Part shown: positions 1 through 8,844 of the stretch, piece by piece | Layout of the letters: each line of letters begins with the position of its first letter | Numbering within the stretch: position 1 is the stretch's first letter | DNA from: Aneurinibacillus thermoaerophilus | GTDB taxonomy: Bacteria; Bacillota; Bacilli; Aneurinibacillales; Aneurinibacillaceae | Direction: 5' to 3' | DNA: 64,000 bases | Assembly: GCF_900099925.1 (NCBI RefSeq) | Contig: NZ_FNDE01000012.1 | Location: forward strand, 1 to 64,000 | The notes under the pieces: generated by a model | Told to the model about the DNA's origin: nothing | Database searches by the model: none | Seen by the model: the letters and a program-made list of their open reading frames with translations, nothing else | Made by a program: the position numbers and the translations under genes

Positions 1-107
1 TTAAGTGCTGCCTTTTTTCGATAAATGAGGCATCTTAATTTCCAATTTCGTAGTTTGAGGAACTTGACATATTACCGCAGGACTTACGCTTTCTTTTCTT
101 CTCAATT
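1..107. other. Window edge downstream of spoIVFB, no gene called
   Basis: About 100 bases remain after the spoIVFB stop codon. The minus strand has a short open frame of about 35 codons ending at position 1, but it has no ribosome binding site and no recognisable product. I see no clear terminator. Confidence 0.5.
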
Positions 108-980
108 TTACCGCAAAAGTTCCTCTACTGCACAATGGGGTGATCGTCCGGAAAAATAATAGGCAAGCAGCACTTTTTCTGAAAATACGGTACCAGAACT
201 AGGCAGCGAGCGTCCGTGCACAATAAAAAATTGGTAAGAATTGCGCTTGATTTTTTTTACTGCCTGAGCGAGCGTGAGCGTAGGTGGTACGGATACTAAA
301 CGTTCTATTTCCGGGCCTAATCCTTCCTCTAATTGCGTCTTTCGTGCAAGCAAAAACCTTATAAATTGAACATGACGCTGCCGATACGCCATCCACGCGC
401 TAAACAGCAGATAAAATGCCACCGCCAACCCGTTCAAATGCGGCGATGGTTCAAAAGACAAACTCCACGCAATCAATCCGGCCGCCCCTGCGCCGCTTAT
501 ATATATCGACCATAGCATCGCCTGGCGGTAAGGCAAAACAAGACTCAAAGCGGTCTGCATTACCCTCCCCCCATCAAGCGGCCAGATAGGAAGCAAATTA
601 AACCCACCAATTAGCAAATTACTGTACACAAAAAAAGCCGTCCAAACAGACGACCATATTTCAAGCTGCATCATCGCCAAGCCGAAAACGATGAGCAACG
701 CATTGACAAGCGGGCCCGCCAGCGCTACGACGAATTCCGCCCCCGGCATCGTATTTCCCCACTCTTCGATCTCCAACACGCCACCAAACGGAAGCAATTC
801 AATACGTTTAACCCGCCATCCATACCAGCGGGCGGCTGTAACATGTCCCAATTCATGCAGTAACACAATGCTAAACAGCGTAATGACCTCCATAAACTGA
901 CCGACAAGCAACGCGCCGAGCATAATTAGCCAGAACAGCGGGTGTACATGTAGTGAGATATTATTCAAAATGAACCACAT
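108..980 (-). CDS. spoIVFB: SpoIVFB, intramembrane metalloprotease that processes pro-sigma-K
   Basis: Site-2-type zinc protease (peptidase M50) of the outer forespore membrane. In the known family it cleaves pro-sigma-K in the mother cell. The 290-residue protein is close to the usual length. The zinc motif HELGH lies near residue 43 inside a hydrophobic segment, and the second conserved motif, LPIWPLDGGR, supplies the third metal ligand around residue 135. Several membrane segments fill the N-terminal two thirds, and the soluble C-terminus matches the CBS-like part of the family. The ATG overlaps the end of spoIVFA by 20 bases, which suggests coupled translation. Its place right after spoIVFA is as in B. 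subtilis. Confidence 0.95.
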   Translation of the reverse strand: MWFILNNISLHVHPLFWLIMLGALLVGQFMEVITLFSIVLLHELGHVTAARWYGWRVKRIELLPFGGVLEIEEWGNTMPGAEFVVALAGPLVNALLIVFGLAMMQLEIWSSVWTAFFVYSNLLIGGFNLLPIWPLDGGRVMQTALSLVLPYRQAMLWSIYISGAGAAGLIAWSLSFEPSPHLNGLAVAFYLLFSAWMAYRQRHVQFIRFLLARKTQLEEGLGPEIERLVSVPPTLTLAQAVKKIKRNSYQFFIVHGRSLPSSGTVFSEKVLLAYYFSGRSPHCAVEELLR

Positions 981-1806
981 CCTGTGGATTCACGAATTGC
1001 CCATTTTTCTTCACTGCGAAATATACCGGCTTAATCAAGTGTCCTTCTTTCGCCGCTTTTCCGATAGTGTGTTGAATCTCCACCCAATCATTTTGCTTTA
1101 CTTCCACTTCCGCAAGCCCTGCGTACCATGTTTCCATTCCTTTAGCATGCTGGATAATCACCGTGTTGCCTAGCCCTTCTTTTTGGCCCACGAAGGTGAC
1201 CCATCCTTGATCGACCGCACGGATAGAAGTTTCACCTGGCGTGAAATAAATCCCGCTCCCCTGTTCGGCAAACGTCTGTACGACTTTGCCCGAAGCAGGC
1301 GCTTTTAATAGCATATTCTGCGCTCGCAGCACAGGTTGTACTTCGTTGCCAAGACCGCCCACATTTGGCAGCAAGGTGGGCACAGAGCCGAAATTCTTTT
1401 CATACCAGGCCGACATACCGGCGAAATCATACGAACGGTGCATAACCTCATTCATTACTGTCCGGTATTTCTCAGCTCCCGGAAAAGAAACATTGTTAAT
1501 GACATACGCCAAACTAAGCAAAAAAAACGACGCTATAATTTTAATAAATAATTTGTCTCTCCGTTTCACTGTTTTGTGAGACATTCCAAAGCTTAACATA
1601 GAACGTGAACTGCTTTCCTTGTGCCCATAGCGCTCCCACGGCTCTTCCCACTCCCGCTGGCGATATATAGGTTCTTTATACACCGGCGGCAACTCGCCAC
1701 TATCCTCAAAAAAATAAGAAGAATACGTATCTTCCATCTGTTCTCTTAAACGGCGAAGCCTTTCCTCCCTGCGTCGCTTAATGCCATCCATATCAAAACG
1801 CGCCAT
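961..1806 (-). CDS. spoIVFA: SpoIVFA, regulator of SpoIVFB with M23-like domain
   Basis: Anchors and inhibits SpoIVFB in the engulfed forespore membrane until signalled (known role). I place the start at the ATG giving MARFDMDG (281 residues), which has a GAGGGG ribosome binding site. An upstream in-frame start would add 23 implausible residues. The N-terminus is highly charged and cytoplasmic, one membrane segment lies near residues 90-105, and the C-terminal 100 residues form a LytM/M23-like fold (GSGIYFTPGETSIRAVDQGW) without an obvious full set of zinc ligands, as expected for SpoIVFA. Confidence 0.92.
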   Translation of the reverse strand: MARFDMDGIKRRREERLRRLREQMEDTYSSYFFEDSGELPPVYKEPIYRQREWEEPWERYGHKESSSRSMLSFGMSHKTVKRRDKLFIKIIASFFLLSLAYVINNVSFPGAEKYRTVMNEVMHRSYDFAGMSAWYEKNFGSVPTLLPNVGGLGNEVQPVLRAQNMLLKAPASGKVVQTFAEQGSGIYFTPGETSIRAVDQGWVTFVGQKEGLGNTVIIQHAKGMETWYAGLAEVEVKQNDWVEIQHTIGKAAKEGHLIKPVYFAVKKNGQFVNPQDVVHFE

Positions 1807-1842
1807 GCTTCCACACCCCTCGCTCCCTTTACCTTTTGTACA

Positions 1843-1871
1843 AGTGTATGAGGGAGGAAGGAAGGCTATTC
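1843..1871 (-). promoter_or_regulatory. Probable sigma-E promoter of spoIVFA-spoIVFB
   Basis: On the minus strand, CATACACT (1850-1843) matches the sigma-E -10 consensus CATACAMT completely. GAATAGC (1871-1865) gives a partial -35 at a 14-base spacing. It lies between the rodA terminator and the spoIVFA start, so the pair can be transcribed independently of rodA during sporulation, as known for B. subtilis. Confidence 0.7.
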
Positions 1872-1896
1872 CCACTTAAATCTTGTAGAAAGAAGG

Positions 1897-1936
1897 AAGC
1901 GCGCCTGTCCGTTTCGCGGGATGTACAGGCGCGCTT
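1897..1936 (-). terminator. Hairpin after rodA
   Basis: A perfect 12-bp inverted repeat (AAGCGCGCCTGT / ACAGGCGCGCTT) begins 10 bases after the rodA stop. The following tract is only moderately T-rich, so termination could be partial. Confidence 0.7.
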
Positions 1937-1946
1937 CCCTTCGCAC

Positions 1947-3083
1947 TTATTCAAACATCAATTTTTTCCGCCGCATTCCAATGCTGAGGACAATCCCCAT
2001 CACAAAAAAGTTCGTCACAAGCGAACTTCCACCATAACTGATAAACGGCAATGGAAGTCCGGTGATCGGCATCAGCTGAATCGTCATCCCGATGTTCTCG
2101 AAAATCTGAAACACATACATTCCGATAACCCCGGCAATGACATACATGCCGAATGTATCTTTTGCTTCCATAGCGATGCGGAGCATCCGATAGATAAAGA
2201 AGAAATAAATAAAAATCAAAATGCTGGAGCCAATAAAACCTAGTTCCTCAGCGATTACAGTGAACACAAAGTCGCTCTCCCCAACCGGAACCCAACCGTT
2301 GCGTGCCTGTGTTCCTTGGTTAATCCCTTTTCCCAGAAGCTGTCCGGAGCCGACAGCTGTCAATGACTGTCTAAGCTGGTAGCCGTCATCCTTGTATTTC
2401 GGGTCATAAGGATCCAGCCAAACCTCAATCCTCTTCCATTGATATGGTTTCATAATATGGTCAAAAAAGAAATCCTTATGAAACATAAAAATATAAGCGA
2501 TTGAAGCAAAAAAAATCGCGCCTAAAAGGCCAAGCATTACGAAATAACGCATAGGAACACCGGCCACGATCAGCATGCAAAACAAAATTCCGATGAATAC
2601 GAGCGATGTTCCTAAATCCGGCTGAATAAGAATTAACAACAGCGGCACGCCAATCAGCAGAAAAATCGGAAGCATCGCTTTTAGATTATCGATCTTCTCT
2701 TCCTGCTCATCCTTTTTGGAGATGTATTTGGCAACCGCGAGAATGGTAAAAATCTTCATCAATTCGGAAGGTTGAAAGTCAAATAGACCAAGCTGGTACC
2801 AGCTGTGCGCACCGCTCTTCTCGGGCGTGAACAGTACGCCAATAATAAGCACCAGCCCAATACCGTAAAGCACATAGGCAAGATTGCCGAATGAATGATA
2901 ATCAAACAAAAGAACGGTGGCCAGAATCAGAAAGCCAATGGCATACCATACTACCTGCTTCCATTCGTAATTGGCGGTTGTTGTCGCGCCGGAAATCCCG
3001 ATAAAACTAAAGATTCCCAAGCACACCAGAAGCAAAATTAAGAGCCAATCCAAATTCCGTATATATTTTTTTTCAAAATCCAT
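1947..3083 (-). CDS. rodA: RodA/FtsW/SpoVE-family peptidoglycan glycosyltransferase
   Basis: SEDS polytopic membrane protein that polymerises lipid II in complex with a class B penicillin-binding protein. The 378-residue product has about ten hydrophobic segments, the family signature ITGLPLPFISYGGSS near the C-terminus, and the conserved loop GWVPVGESDFVFTVIAEELG. A GGAGG site precedes the ATG. It sits directly after minCD in a shape/division operon, which favours RodA (elongation) over FtsW or SpoVE. The subfamily cannot be fixed from sequence alone. Confidence 0.88.
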   Translation of the reverse strand: MDFEKKYIRNLDWLLILLLVCLGIFSFIGISGATTTANYEWKQVVWYAIGFLILATVLLFDYHSFGNLAYVLYGIGLVLIIGVLFTPEKSGAHSWYQLGLFDFQPSELMKIFTILAVAKYISKKDEQEEKIDNLKAMLPIFLLIGVPLLLILIQPDLGTSLVFIGILFCMLIVAGVPMRYFVMLGLLGAIFFASIAYIFMFHKDFFFDHIMKPYQWKRIEVWLDPYDPKYKDDGYQLRQSLTAVGSGQLLGKGINQGTQARNGWVPVGESDFVFTVIAEELGFIGSSILIFIYFFFIYRMLRIAMEAKDTFGMYVIAGVIGMYVFQIFENIGMTIQLMPITGLPLPFISYGGSSLVTNFFVMGIVLSIGMRRKKLMFE

Positions 3084-3112
3084 GCTTCATCCTCCGATGC
3101 ATGCACCACACC

Positions 3113-3910
3113 TTATCTAATGCCGAATAAACGCTTCACTTTCTTGAAAAATCCTTCTGGCTCATCCATATTTAGAAACGGCACCGAATCGCCCAAAATG
3201 CGGCGCGCGATATTGCGGTATGCAAGTCCGGCTTTCGCTTCGTGATTCATTGCGACCGGCTCTTTTAAATTTAAATGCTTGATTACTTCTTCGTCATCCG
3301 GCACATATCCGATCGGATCGATCGACAGCATCGCAACCACGTCATCTACATCAATCATATCGCCTGTACGCGTCATATGCGGCCGGATACGGTTTACGAT
3401 CAAATAGGTGCCTTCCAGGTTTTCCCTCTCTAATAAACCAATGACTCGATCCGCGTCACGAATAGAAGAAACTTCAGGTGTTGTGACAACAATTGCCTTA
3501 TCGGCGCCGATGACCGCATTTCTGAATCCTTGTTCGATTCCTGCCGGGCAATCAATCAACACGTAATCAAAATCCGCCTTGAGCTGGTCGATAAGTTCTT
3601 TTACTTGTTCGGGCGTAACCGCTGATTTATCTTTTGTCTGGGCAGCGGGAAGCAAGTATAATAAATCATCAAAACGCTTATCTTTAATCATCGCCTGATG
3701 AAGCTTACAATTTCCTTCCACAACATCCACCAGATCAAAAATGATACGGTTCTCCAGTCCCATCACAAGATCAAGGTTACGCAATCCGATATCAGTATCC
3801 ACCAGACAAACGCGTTTGCCCAGCTGCGCCAAAGCCGTGCCAATATTGGCCGTTGTCGTCGTTTTGCCGACCCCGCCTTTTCCCGATGTAATCACAATGG
3901 CTTCACCCAT
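3113..3910 (-). CDS. minD: MinD, septum site-determining ATPase
   Basis: ParA/MinD-type ATPase that recruits MinC to the membrane and restricts FtsZ rings away from the poles. The deviant Walker A motif GKGGVGKTTTT is at residues 10-20. The switch region VLIDCPAGIEQG follows around residue 118. The last dozen residues (FFKKVKRLFGIR) form the amphipathic membrane-targeting helix. At 265 residues it is of standard length, and it starts 11 bases after minC in the same operon. Confidence 0.97.
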   Translation of the reverse strand: MGEAIVITSGKGGVGKTTTTANIGTALAQLGKRVCLVDTDIGLRNLDLVMGLENRIIFDLVDVVEGNCKLHQAMIKDKRFDDLLYLLPAAQTKDKSAVTPEQVKELIDQLKADFDYVLIDCPAGIEQGFRNAVIGADKAIVVTTPEVSSIRDADRVIGLLERENLEGTYLIVNRIRPHMTRTGDMIDVDDVVAMLSIDPIGYVPDDEEVIKHLNLKEPVAMNHEAKAGLAYRNIARRILGDSVPFLNMDEPEGFFKKVKRLFGIR

Positions 3911-3921
3911 AAGGATCCCCC

Positions 3922-4596
3922 CTATATGACAAACCGACCCAATTCAGGCCGGATTTTATGCAATTGATTCATTTTTTCGATCACCAGACGCTCCTCGGCA
4001 ACATACGCAAATTCCATCCAAGTCAGCTCTTCAGGCTCCCTTCCATCCGAATTACGGTTCACGATCCCGGCGATACGGATTTGTGCGGGAAACATTTCAA
4101 ACGCGGCAATTACGGATTCCTTGTTGCCGTTGCATCCGGCATGCGCCGTTCCGCGCAACGACCCAAGTACAAAAATATTTCCTGTACACATGACAAGCGC
4201 TCCGGGGTTGACATCACCAATCAGCAATAAATCGCCTTCATGACGTATTACCTGTCCAGAACGTACCGTACGCGTATAAATTCGTACCTGGGAGGCCAAT
4301 TTGTCGCGCAATGCCTCTTCCTTTGTAATTACATCGGATTCAATCGCCTTCACAACTAGATTGCCGCGCATTCTGAGAATGTCCCGAATCTGCTGCTCCT
4401 GTTCTTCCGACACATAGCGCATCCCCAACTTAACCGTAATCCCAACGGTAGGGCCGGTCAAAATCCGCTGATGGCTGTTCTCGACTTTCTCTCGTAATTC
4501 TTGAAGCAGACTGTCAAACGAACAGGTGTCATCCATGTGAAACACGAGGCCCTCTTTGGTTCCTTTGATCATCACTTTTTGTTTTATTTTCGTCAT
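3922..4596 (-). CDS. minC: MinC, FtsZ assembly inhibitor
   Basis: Division inhibitor acting with MinD. The start is taken at the ATG of MTKIKQKV (224 residues), preceded by GGTGG; a TTG two codons upstream is less likely. The N-terminal FtsZ-inhibiting domain covers residues 1-105. The C-terminal beta-helical MinD-binding domain shows GDLLLIGDVNPGALV and GSLRGTAHAGCNGN, both diagnostic of MinC. It is followed by minD. Confidence 0.95.
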   Translation of the reverse strand: MTKIKQKVMIKGTKEGLVFHMDDTCSFDSLLQELREKVENSHQRILTGPTVGITVKLGMRYVSEEQEQQIRDILRMRGNLVVKAIESDVITKEEALRDKLASQVRIYTRTVRSGQVIRHEGDLLLIGDVNPGALVMCTGNIFVLGSLRGTAHAGCNGNKESVIAAFEMFPAQIRIAGIVNRNSDGREPEELTWMEFAYVAEERLVIEKMNQLHKIRPELGRFVI

Positions 4597-4659
4597 AGCC
4601 AAAGATCCACCCCATATCCTTATTATTCGCTACGAAAGCGAAGGTCTCCTGCACAATGC

Positions 4660-5175
4660 TTACGTAAGCTCCTCGATCCGCGATTGCTTAAGCAGCTTGC
4701 TCATCGGTCGGAAAATGAGTACAGCATACAGCGCATTAACAATAACGGTGGGGATTATCTCTTTCGTGAATAAATGAATCCAGCTCATGTAGACTATATT
4801 AAATAAATGATAAATCTCATATACAAGCAACTCGTTTACAAAAATAACGAGCAGCACAGTAAAGAACACAAGCAACCAATTCTGGTGAAAATACCGGGTC
4901 GCAAGTCCAGCCAGATATCCCAAAAGCGCTGTTGAAAACGCGTACACACCAATAACCTGAGCATAAACAATATCATAAAGGAGTCCGAAACACAGGCCGA
5001 AAAAAAATCCCCTTCTTCTGCCTCCATATAACCCGATAAACACGACCCCCACCAAAACGAAACGAGGGACGATAAGCCAAGGAAGATCCCATACTTCCGA
5101 AGCGAACACCTGGGCAATCGTACCTTCAATTAAAAACAGAAAAAACATGACAACGGATATTGCGCCAATTCTCAC
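4660..5175 (-). CDS. mreD: MreD, rod-shape membrane protein
   Basis: Small polytopic protein (171 residues) with five or six hydrophobic helices and the family pattern around GGRRRGFFFGLCFGLLYD. It works with MreB, MreC and RodA in the elongasome. It lies 30 bases after mreC. Family sequence conservation is low, so the call rests on hydropathy, the short motif and the mreBCD-minCD order. Confidence 0.92.
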   Translation of the reverse strand: MRIGAISVVMFFLFLIEGTIAQVFASEVWDLPWLIVPRFVLVGVVFIGLYGGRRRGFFFGLCFGLLYDIVYAQVIGVYAFSTALLGYLAGLATRYFHQNWLLVFFTVLLVIFVNELLVYEIYHLFNIVYMSWIHLFTKEIIPTVIVNALYAVLIFRPMSKLLKQSRIEELT

Positions 5176-5205
5176 TTGCCAAGCCCTGCCTTTCTAAAGG
5201 TTCCG

Positions 5206-6111
5206 TTACTTGTTAGCCTTCTTCGCACGTTGTTCTTTTTCCTGCTCTATCGATTCCGGCTTGGCGACAAAATCGCGCTTAACCACGAACACCTGTTCAA
5301 TCTGATAGAAATTCGCCAACGGAGTGATGCGCGCGGTCTGTGTTAATCCGTAATCTCCCTCCTCGACGGAACTTACACGTCCGATAACTAAGCCCGGTGG
5401 CATCACGCCTCCCATACCGGAAGTGGTCACGTATTGACCCGGCACAATCTTCAAATCTTTTGTTTTTGGAATTTTACGCATGATAAGTTCATGCTTTTCT
5501 AAGTCATAGCTCTCGATGACTCCGTAAATCGCCTGACTCCCTTGAATCACTGCTGAAATGTGATTTGCCTGTTCGATATCCATCAACAATTCAACCTGCG
5601 AAGAAAAATGGGAGACGTTCTTGATGCGCCCGATAAGCGCGCCCTGTGACGATATGACGGCCATATCCGGTTCGATACCATCGTTTTTTCCTTTGCTGAT
5701 AATCAGCGTGTTGTTCCAGCGATCTGGTGTACGTGCGATGACATCGGCCGCATACCACTTATACCCTCTCAGTTTGTCATCTTTAATATTAATCATGGAA
5801 CGCAAGCGGGCATTTTCGCGGCGAAGTTCTTCCACTTCCCCCTTCAGCTTCGCGTGCTTATCCAGTTCCGCTTTCAATGCCTTGTTCTCTTCGTATACGT
5901 TATAAATGTCCCTAACATCTTGAAAAAAACCGGAAACAAGCATGGTCGGCTTGTAAAAGAGTCCCTGAACAAATGAAACGGAGTCTTTCACCAACCGTTC
6001 CGGCCATGTGGGAAAAGGGCGCTCCTTTAACGTAGCACCCATCACCACAATCAGCACAATCAACCCCATGAGTATCGCAATTAACCGCTTATTGCCAAAG
6101 AAACTGGACAC
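5206..6111 (-). CDS. mreC: MreC, rod-shape scaffold protein
   Basis: Single-pass membrane protein (301 residues): transmembrane helix at about residues 9-26, coiled coil at about 70-110, then the extracellular beta-rich MreC domain with VISSQGALIGRI and VTTSGMGGVMPPGLVIG. In the known system it links MreB filaments to the peptidoglycan synthases. It starts 14 bases after mreB. The tail after residue 280 is lysine/glutamate rich. Confidence 0.95.
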   Translation of the reverse strand: MSSFFGNKRLIAILMGLIVLIVVMGATLKERPFPTWPERLVKDSVSFVQGLFYKPTMLVSGFFQDVRDIYNVYEENKALKAELDKHAKLKGEVEELRRENARLRSMINIKDDKLRGYKWYAADVIARTPDRWNNTLIISKGKNDGIEPDMAVISSQGALIGRIKNVSHFSSQVELLMDIEQANHISAVIQGSQAIYGVIESYDLEKHELIMRKIPKTKDLKIVPGQYVTTSGMGGVMPPGLVIGRVSSVEEGDYGLTQTARITPLANFYQIEQVFVVKRDFVAKPESIEQEKEQRAKKANK

Positions 6112-6125
6112 TCCTCAACACCTGC

Positions 6126-7163
6126 TTACTTGCGGCTGGAACGCATCGTGATGCCAGATTTTGATTTAAATAAATGAAGATTTTCAAGCGCACGGCCTGT
6201 ACCAATTGCCACGCAATCAAGAGCATTTTCCGCTACAAGCACAGGCATACCTGTCTCTTCCGCCAGAAGTTTATCCAGATTGCGCAACAGCGCGCCACCG
6301 CCAGTCAGTACAATACCGCGATCCATAATATCGGCCGCCAGCTCCGGCGGGCTTTTCTCCAGGGTAATTTTCACCGCGTCCACAATGCTTGTCACGGTCT
6401 CACTCAGCGCTTCAGCAATTTCCTCAGCTGTAATTTCGATTGTCTTCGGCAAACCAGAAATCAAATCGCGGCCACGAATATCCATTTTTTCCGGCTGCTC
6501 TGGCGGAATGGCGGAACCGATTTCCATCTTCAGCGTTTCCGCTGTCCGCTCCCCGATCATCAAATTATATTTCTTCTTAATATATTGGATAATTGCTTCA
6601 TCCATTTCATCGCCAGCAACACGGATGGATTTGCTTGTCACAATTCCGCCCAGCGAAATGATCGCTACTTCTGTCGTACCGCCGCCGATATCAACAACCA
6701 TGCTTCCGGTCGGTTCCCATACAGGAAGATCTGCGCCAATAGCCGCAGCAAACGGCTCCTCAATCGTAAACGCTTCACGCGCACCTGCAAGCTTTGTCGC
6801 GTCTTCTACTGCGCGTTTTTCTACCGCAGTAATACCGGAAGGAACGCATACCATCACATTCGGCTTGCGCGAAAACAGGCCACGGTTTTTCTGCGCCTGC
6901 TCAATAAAGTAGCGCAACATCGTAGCCGTCGTTTCAAAATCGGCAATAACACCGTCTTTCATAGGACGAACCGCCACAATATTGCCCGGCGTTCTACCGA
7001 TCATGCTTTTGGCTGAATTCCCTACCGCTTCAATACTCCCGGTATCTGTGCGCAGCGCGACAACAGATGGTTCACGAACAACAATTCCTTTCGACTTCGC
7101 ATATACAAGCGTATTGGCCGTACCAAGGTCAATACCCATATCTCTATTAAAGCTACCAAACAT
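6126..7163 (-). CDS. mreB: MreB, actin-like cell shape protein
   Basis: Bacterial actin that organises lateral wall synthesis. The start is set at the ATG of [10 protein letters not shown] (345 residues), which has a GGGAG site 8 bases upstream; an earlier in-frame ATG is poorly spaced. The actin phosphate loops are clear: [14 protein letters not shown] at the N-terminus, [15 protein letters not shown] near residue 160, and [14 protein letters not shown] near 285. It is the first gene of the mreBCD-minCD-rodA run and has its own promoter. Confidence 0.97.
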   Translation of the reverse strand: MFGSFNRDMGIDLGTANTLVYAKSKGIVVREPSVVALRTDTGSIEAVGNSAKSMIGRTPGNIVAVRPMKDGVIADFETTATMLRYFIEQAQKNRGLFSRKPNVMVCVPSGITAVEKRAVEDATKLAGAREAFTIEEPFAAAIGADLPVWEPTGSMVVDIGGGTTEVAIISLGGIVTSKSIRVAGDEMDEAIIQYIKKKYNLMIGERTAETLKMEIGSAIPPEQPEKMDIRGRDLISGLPKTIEITAEEIAEALSETVTSIVDAVKITLEKSPPELAADIMDRGIVLTGGGALLRNLDKLLAEETGMPVLVAENALDCVAIGTGRALENLHLFKSKSGITMRSSRK

Positions 7164-7222
7164 CGGTGTAATTTCTCCCTTCATGTTAAGCGCATATGTA
7201 ATCTTGCGACAACAACTATAAA

Positions 7223-7250
7223 ATTATACTGAAACCCTATACTTTTTCAA
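7223..7250 (-). promoter_or_regulatory. Sigma-A promoter of the mreBCD-minCD operon
   Basis: On the minus strand TTGAAA (7250-7245), 16 bases, then TATAAT (7228-7223). It lies in the gap between radC and mreB, so the shape/division genes can be transcribed separately from maf-radC. Confidence 0.75.
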
Positions 7251-7267
7251 TAAGGAAAAGGATAGCA

Positions 7268-7981
7268 TTATGCTAAATGCCCCTTCTCTTTCATACTGTA
7301 AAATCGTCCATCACCAATAATAACGTGATCAAGCAATTCAATGCCAAGAATACGCCCCGCTTCTTGAAGACGACGCGTTACGTCAATATCTTCCCGGCTC
7401 GGTGCGGGATCACCACTTGGATGATTATGAAGACAAATCACGGAGGCACTGCTGCGGCGAATCGCTTCTTTGTAGACTTCACGTGGGTGAACAATGGATG
7501 AATTCAAGCTTCCAATAAAAATTGTTTCTCTGCCGATAATGTGATTCTTTGTATTGAGGTACAAGCAGACAAAATGTTCTTGTGTGTGGTAACGCAACTC
7601 TTCCATCATAACATCGGCGACGTCTTTCGGCGAACGAATGGCAAAACGGTCGGACGGAAGGGCAGTGCTCATGCGTTTTCCCAGCTCAAGACCAGCCATA
7701 ATCAGCAAAGCTTTTGCCGGACCGATTCCCTTCATCGCGATCAGTTCTTCGAACGAAGCCGATTTTAAACCACGCACCCCTTCAAACCGGTTTAATACCC
7801 GGCAGGCAAGCGACATCACCGACTCTTCCGCAGACCCGGTGCGCAAGAGCAGGGCCAGCAATTCCGCGTCAGAAAGCGCGCCTGGCCCTACCCGCATCAT
7901 CCGTTCCCGCGGCCTGTCTGATTCCGGCATATTTTTCAGCATAGGATAATAGTCTTGAGACAGCATGTCCCTCTGTTGCAT
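7268..7981 (-). CDS. radC: RadC, JAB/MPN-domain protein
   Basis: The 237-residue protein has an N-terminal helix-hairpin-helix region (FEELIAMKGIGPAKALLIMAG) and a C-terminal JAMM metal motif, HNHPSGDPAPSREDI. A GGGGGAG site precedes the ATG. The family is universal in Bacilli, and the gene sits between maf and mreB as in B. subtilis. The historical DNA repair role is not well supported, and the true substrate is unknown. Confidence 0.95.
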   Translation of the reverse strand: MQQRDMLSQDYYPMLKNMPESDRPRERMMRVGPGALSDAELLALLLRTGSAEESVMSLACRVLNRFEGVRGLKSASFEELIAMKGIGPAKALLIMAGLELGKRMSTALPSDRFAIRSPKDVADVMMEELRYHTQEHFVCLYLNTKNHIIGRETIFIGSLNSSIVHPREVYKEAIRRSSASVICLHNHPSGDPAPSREDIDVTRRLQEAGRILGIELLDHVIIGDGRFYSMKEKGHLA

Positions 7982-8071
7982 ATGGACTCCCCCATTCGTA
8001 AAAATACGGGGCCATTCCTGCTGCCTTCCTAATGGTGCATCCCCATAGGCATATCCGGCATAGGCGGACGC

Positions 8072-8677
8072 CTATAGTAATTTTACACCAAATTCTTCCA
8101 GAAAGTCACTAACCAATGCGACTGGAAGTCCGACTACAGAAAAATAATCTCCCTCAAGATGGGATACAAGCATCGCTCCATACCCTTGAATACCGTACGC
8201 GCCCGCTTTATCCATCGGCTCGCCGGTAGCGATGTAGCGGCGAATCTTATCCGGTGTTAGCTTCCGCATGGTAACTTTCGTAGCCCGGTATCCGCTTTTC
8301 TCTCTGCCTGTCGCAGTTTCGACAATACAGACGCCAGTATAAACCGTATGCGTCCTTCCCTGCAGGCTTGACAGCATACGGAACGCTTCTTCTTCATGTC
8401 CGGGCTTACCCAGAATGGTATCGTCCAATACCACTATGGTGTCGGAACCGATGACGAGAAACGATTCATTCTCATTGTCCGCAAGCGAAAATGCCACATC
8501 TCTAGCCTTGCGCTGTGCAAGAATGGTCACGTACTCCTCAGGGGATACTTCTTCCTCCACCACTTCGCTCGCCACGCTCGGCTGCACGGTAAACGTAAGG
8601 CCCAATCCGGCCAGCAATTCTTTGCGCCGAGCAGACGCCGACGCGAGAACAATGGAAGGCTGGTTTGTTTTTGCCAA
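8072..8677 (-). CDS. maf: Maf-family nucleoside triphosphate pyrophosphatase
   Basis: House-cleaning pyrophosphatase acting on dTTP/UTP or modified nucleotides; linked to septation control in B. subtilis. The hallmark LASASARRKELLAGLG is at the N-terminus and VIGSDTIVVLDD near residue 72. The length of 201 residues is normal. The start appears to be TTG with an AGGTG site upstream; no better in-frame ATG exists close by. Confidence 0.95.
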   Translation of the reverse strand: MAKTNQPSIVLASASARRKELLAGLGLTFTVQPSVASEVVEEEVSPEEYVTILAQRKARDVAFSLADNENESFLVIGSDTIVVLDDTILGKPGHEEEAFRMLSSLQGRTHTVYTGVCIVETATGREKSGYRATKVTMRKLTPDKIRRYIATGEPMDKAGAYGIQGYGAMLVSHLEGDYFSVVGLPVALVSDFLEEFGVKLL

Positions 8678-8817
8678 AGTGATTCACCTGCTCCTACTTG
8701 GGTACTGTAAAGATATGCTTCTTCTTCCTTATCGACTTATATCATATTAAGTTTAGCAAAGACCTTTAAGCAGCACAATAACGAAAAGCGAAACGTTTAG
8801 TCATGTAAAAACAAACA

Positions 8818-8840
8818 GAACAGGAAATAAAATCCTGTTC
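8818..8840 (-). terminator. Terminator after spoIIB
   Basis: An 8-bp stem GAACAGGA / TCCTGTTC lies just past the spoIIB stop, followed on the minus strand by a T-rich tract. It probably ends the long pilus operon before maf. Confidence 0.65.
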
Positions 8841-8844
8841 TTTT

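Noticed and set aside
1-105. 35-codon minus-strand frame at the window start
   Set aside because: No ribosome binding site, no homology recognised, probably chance.
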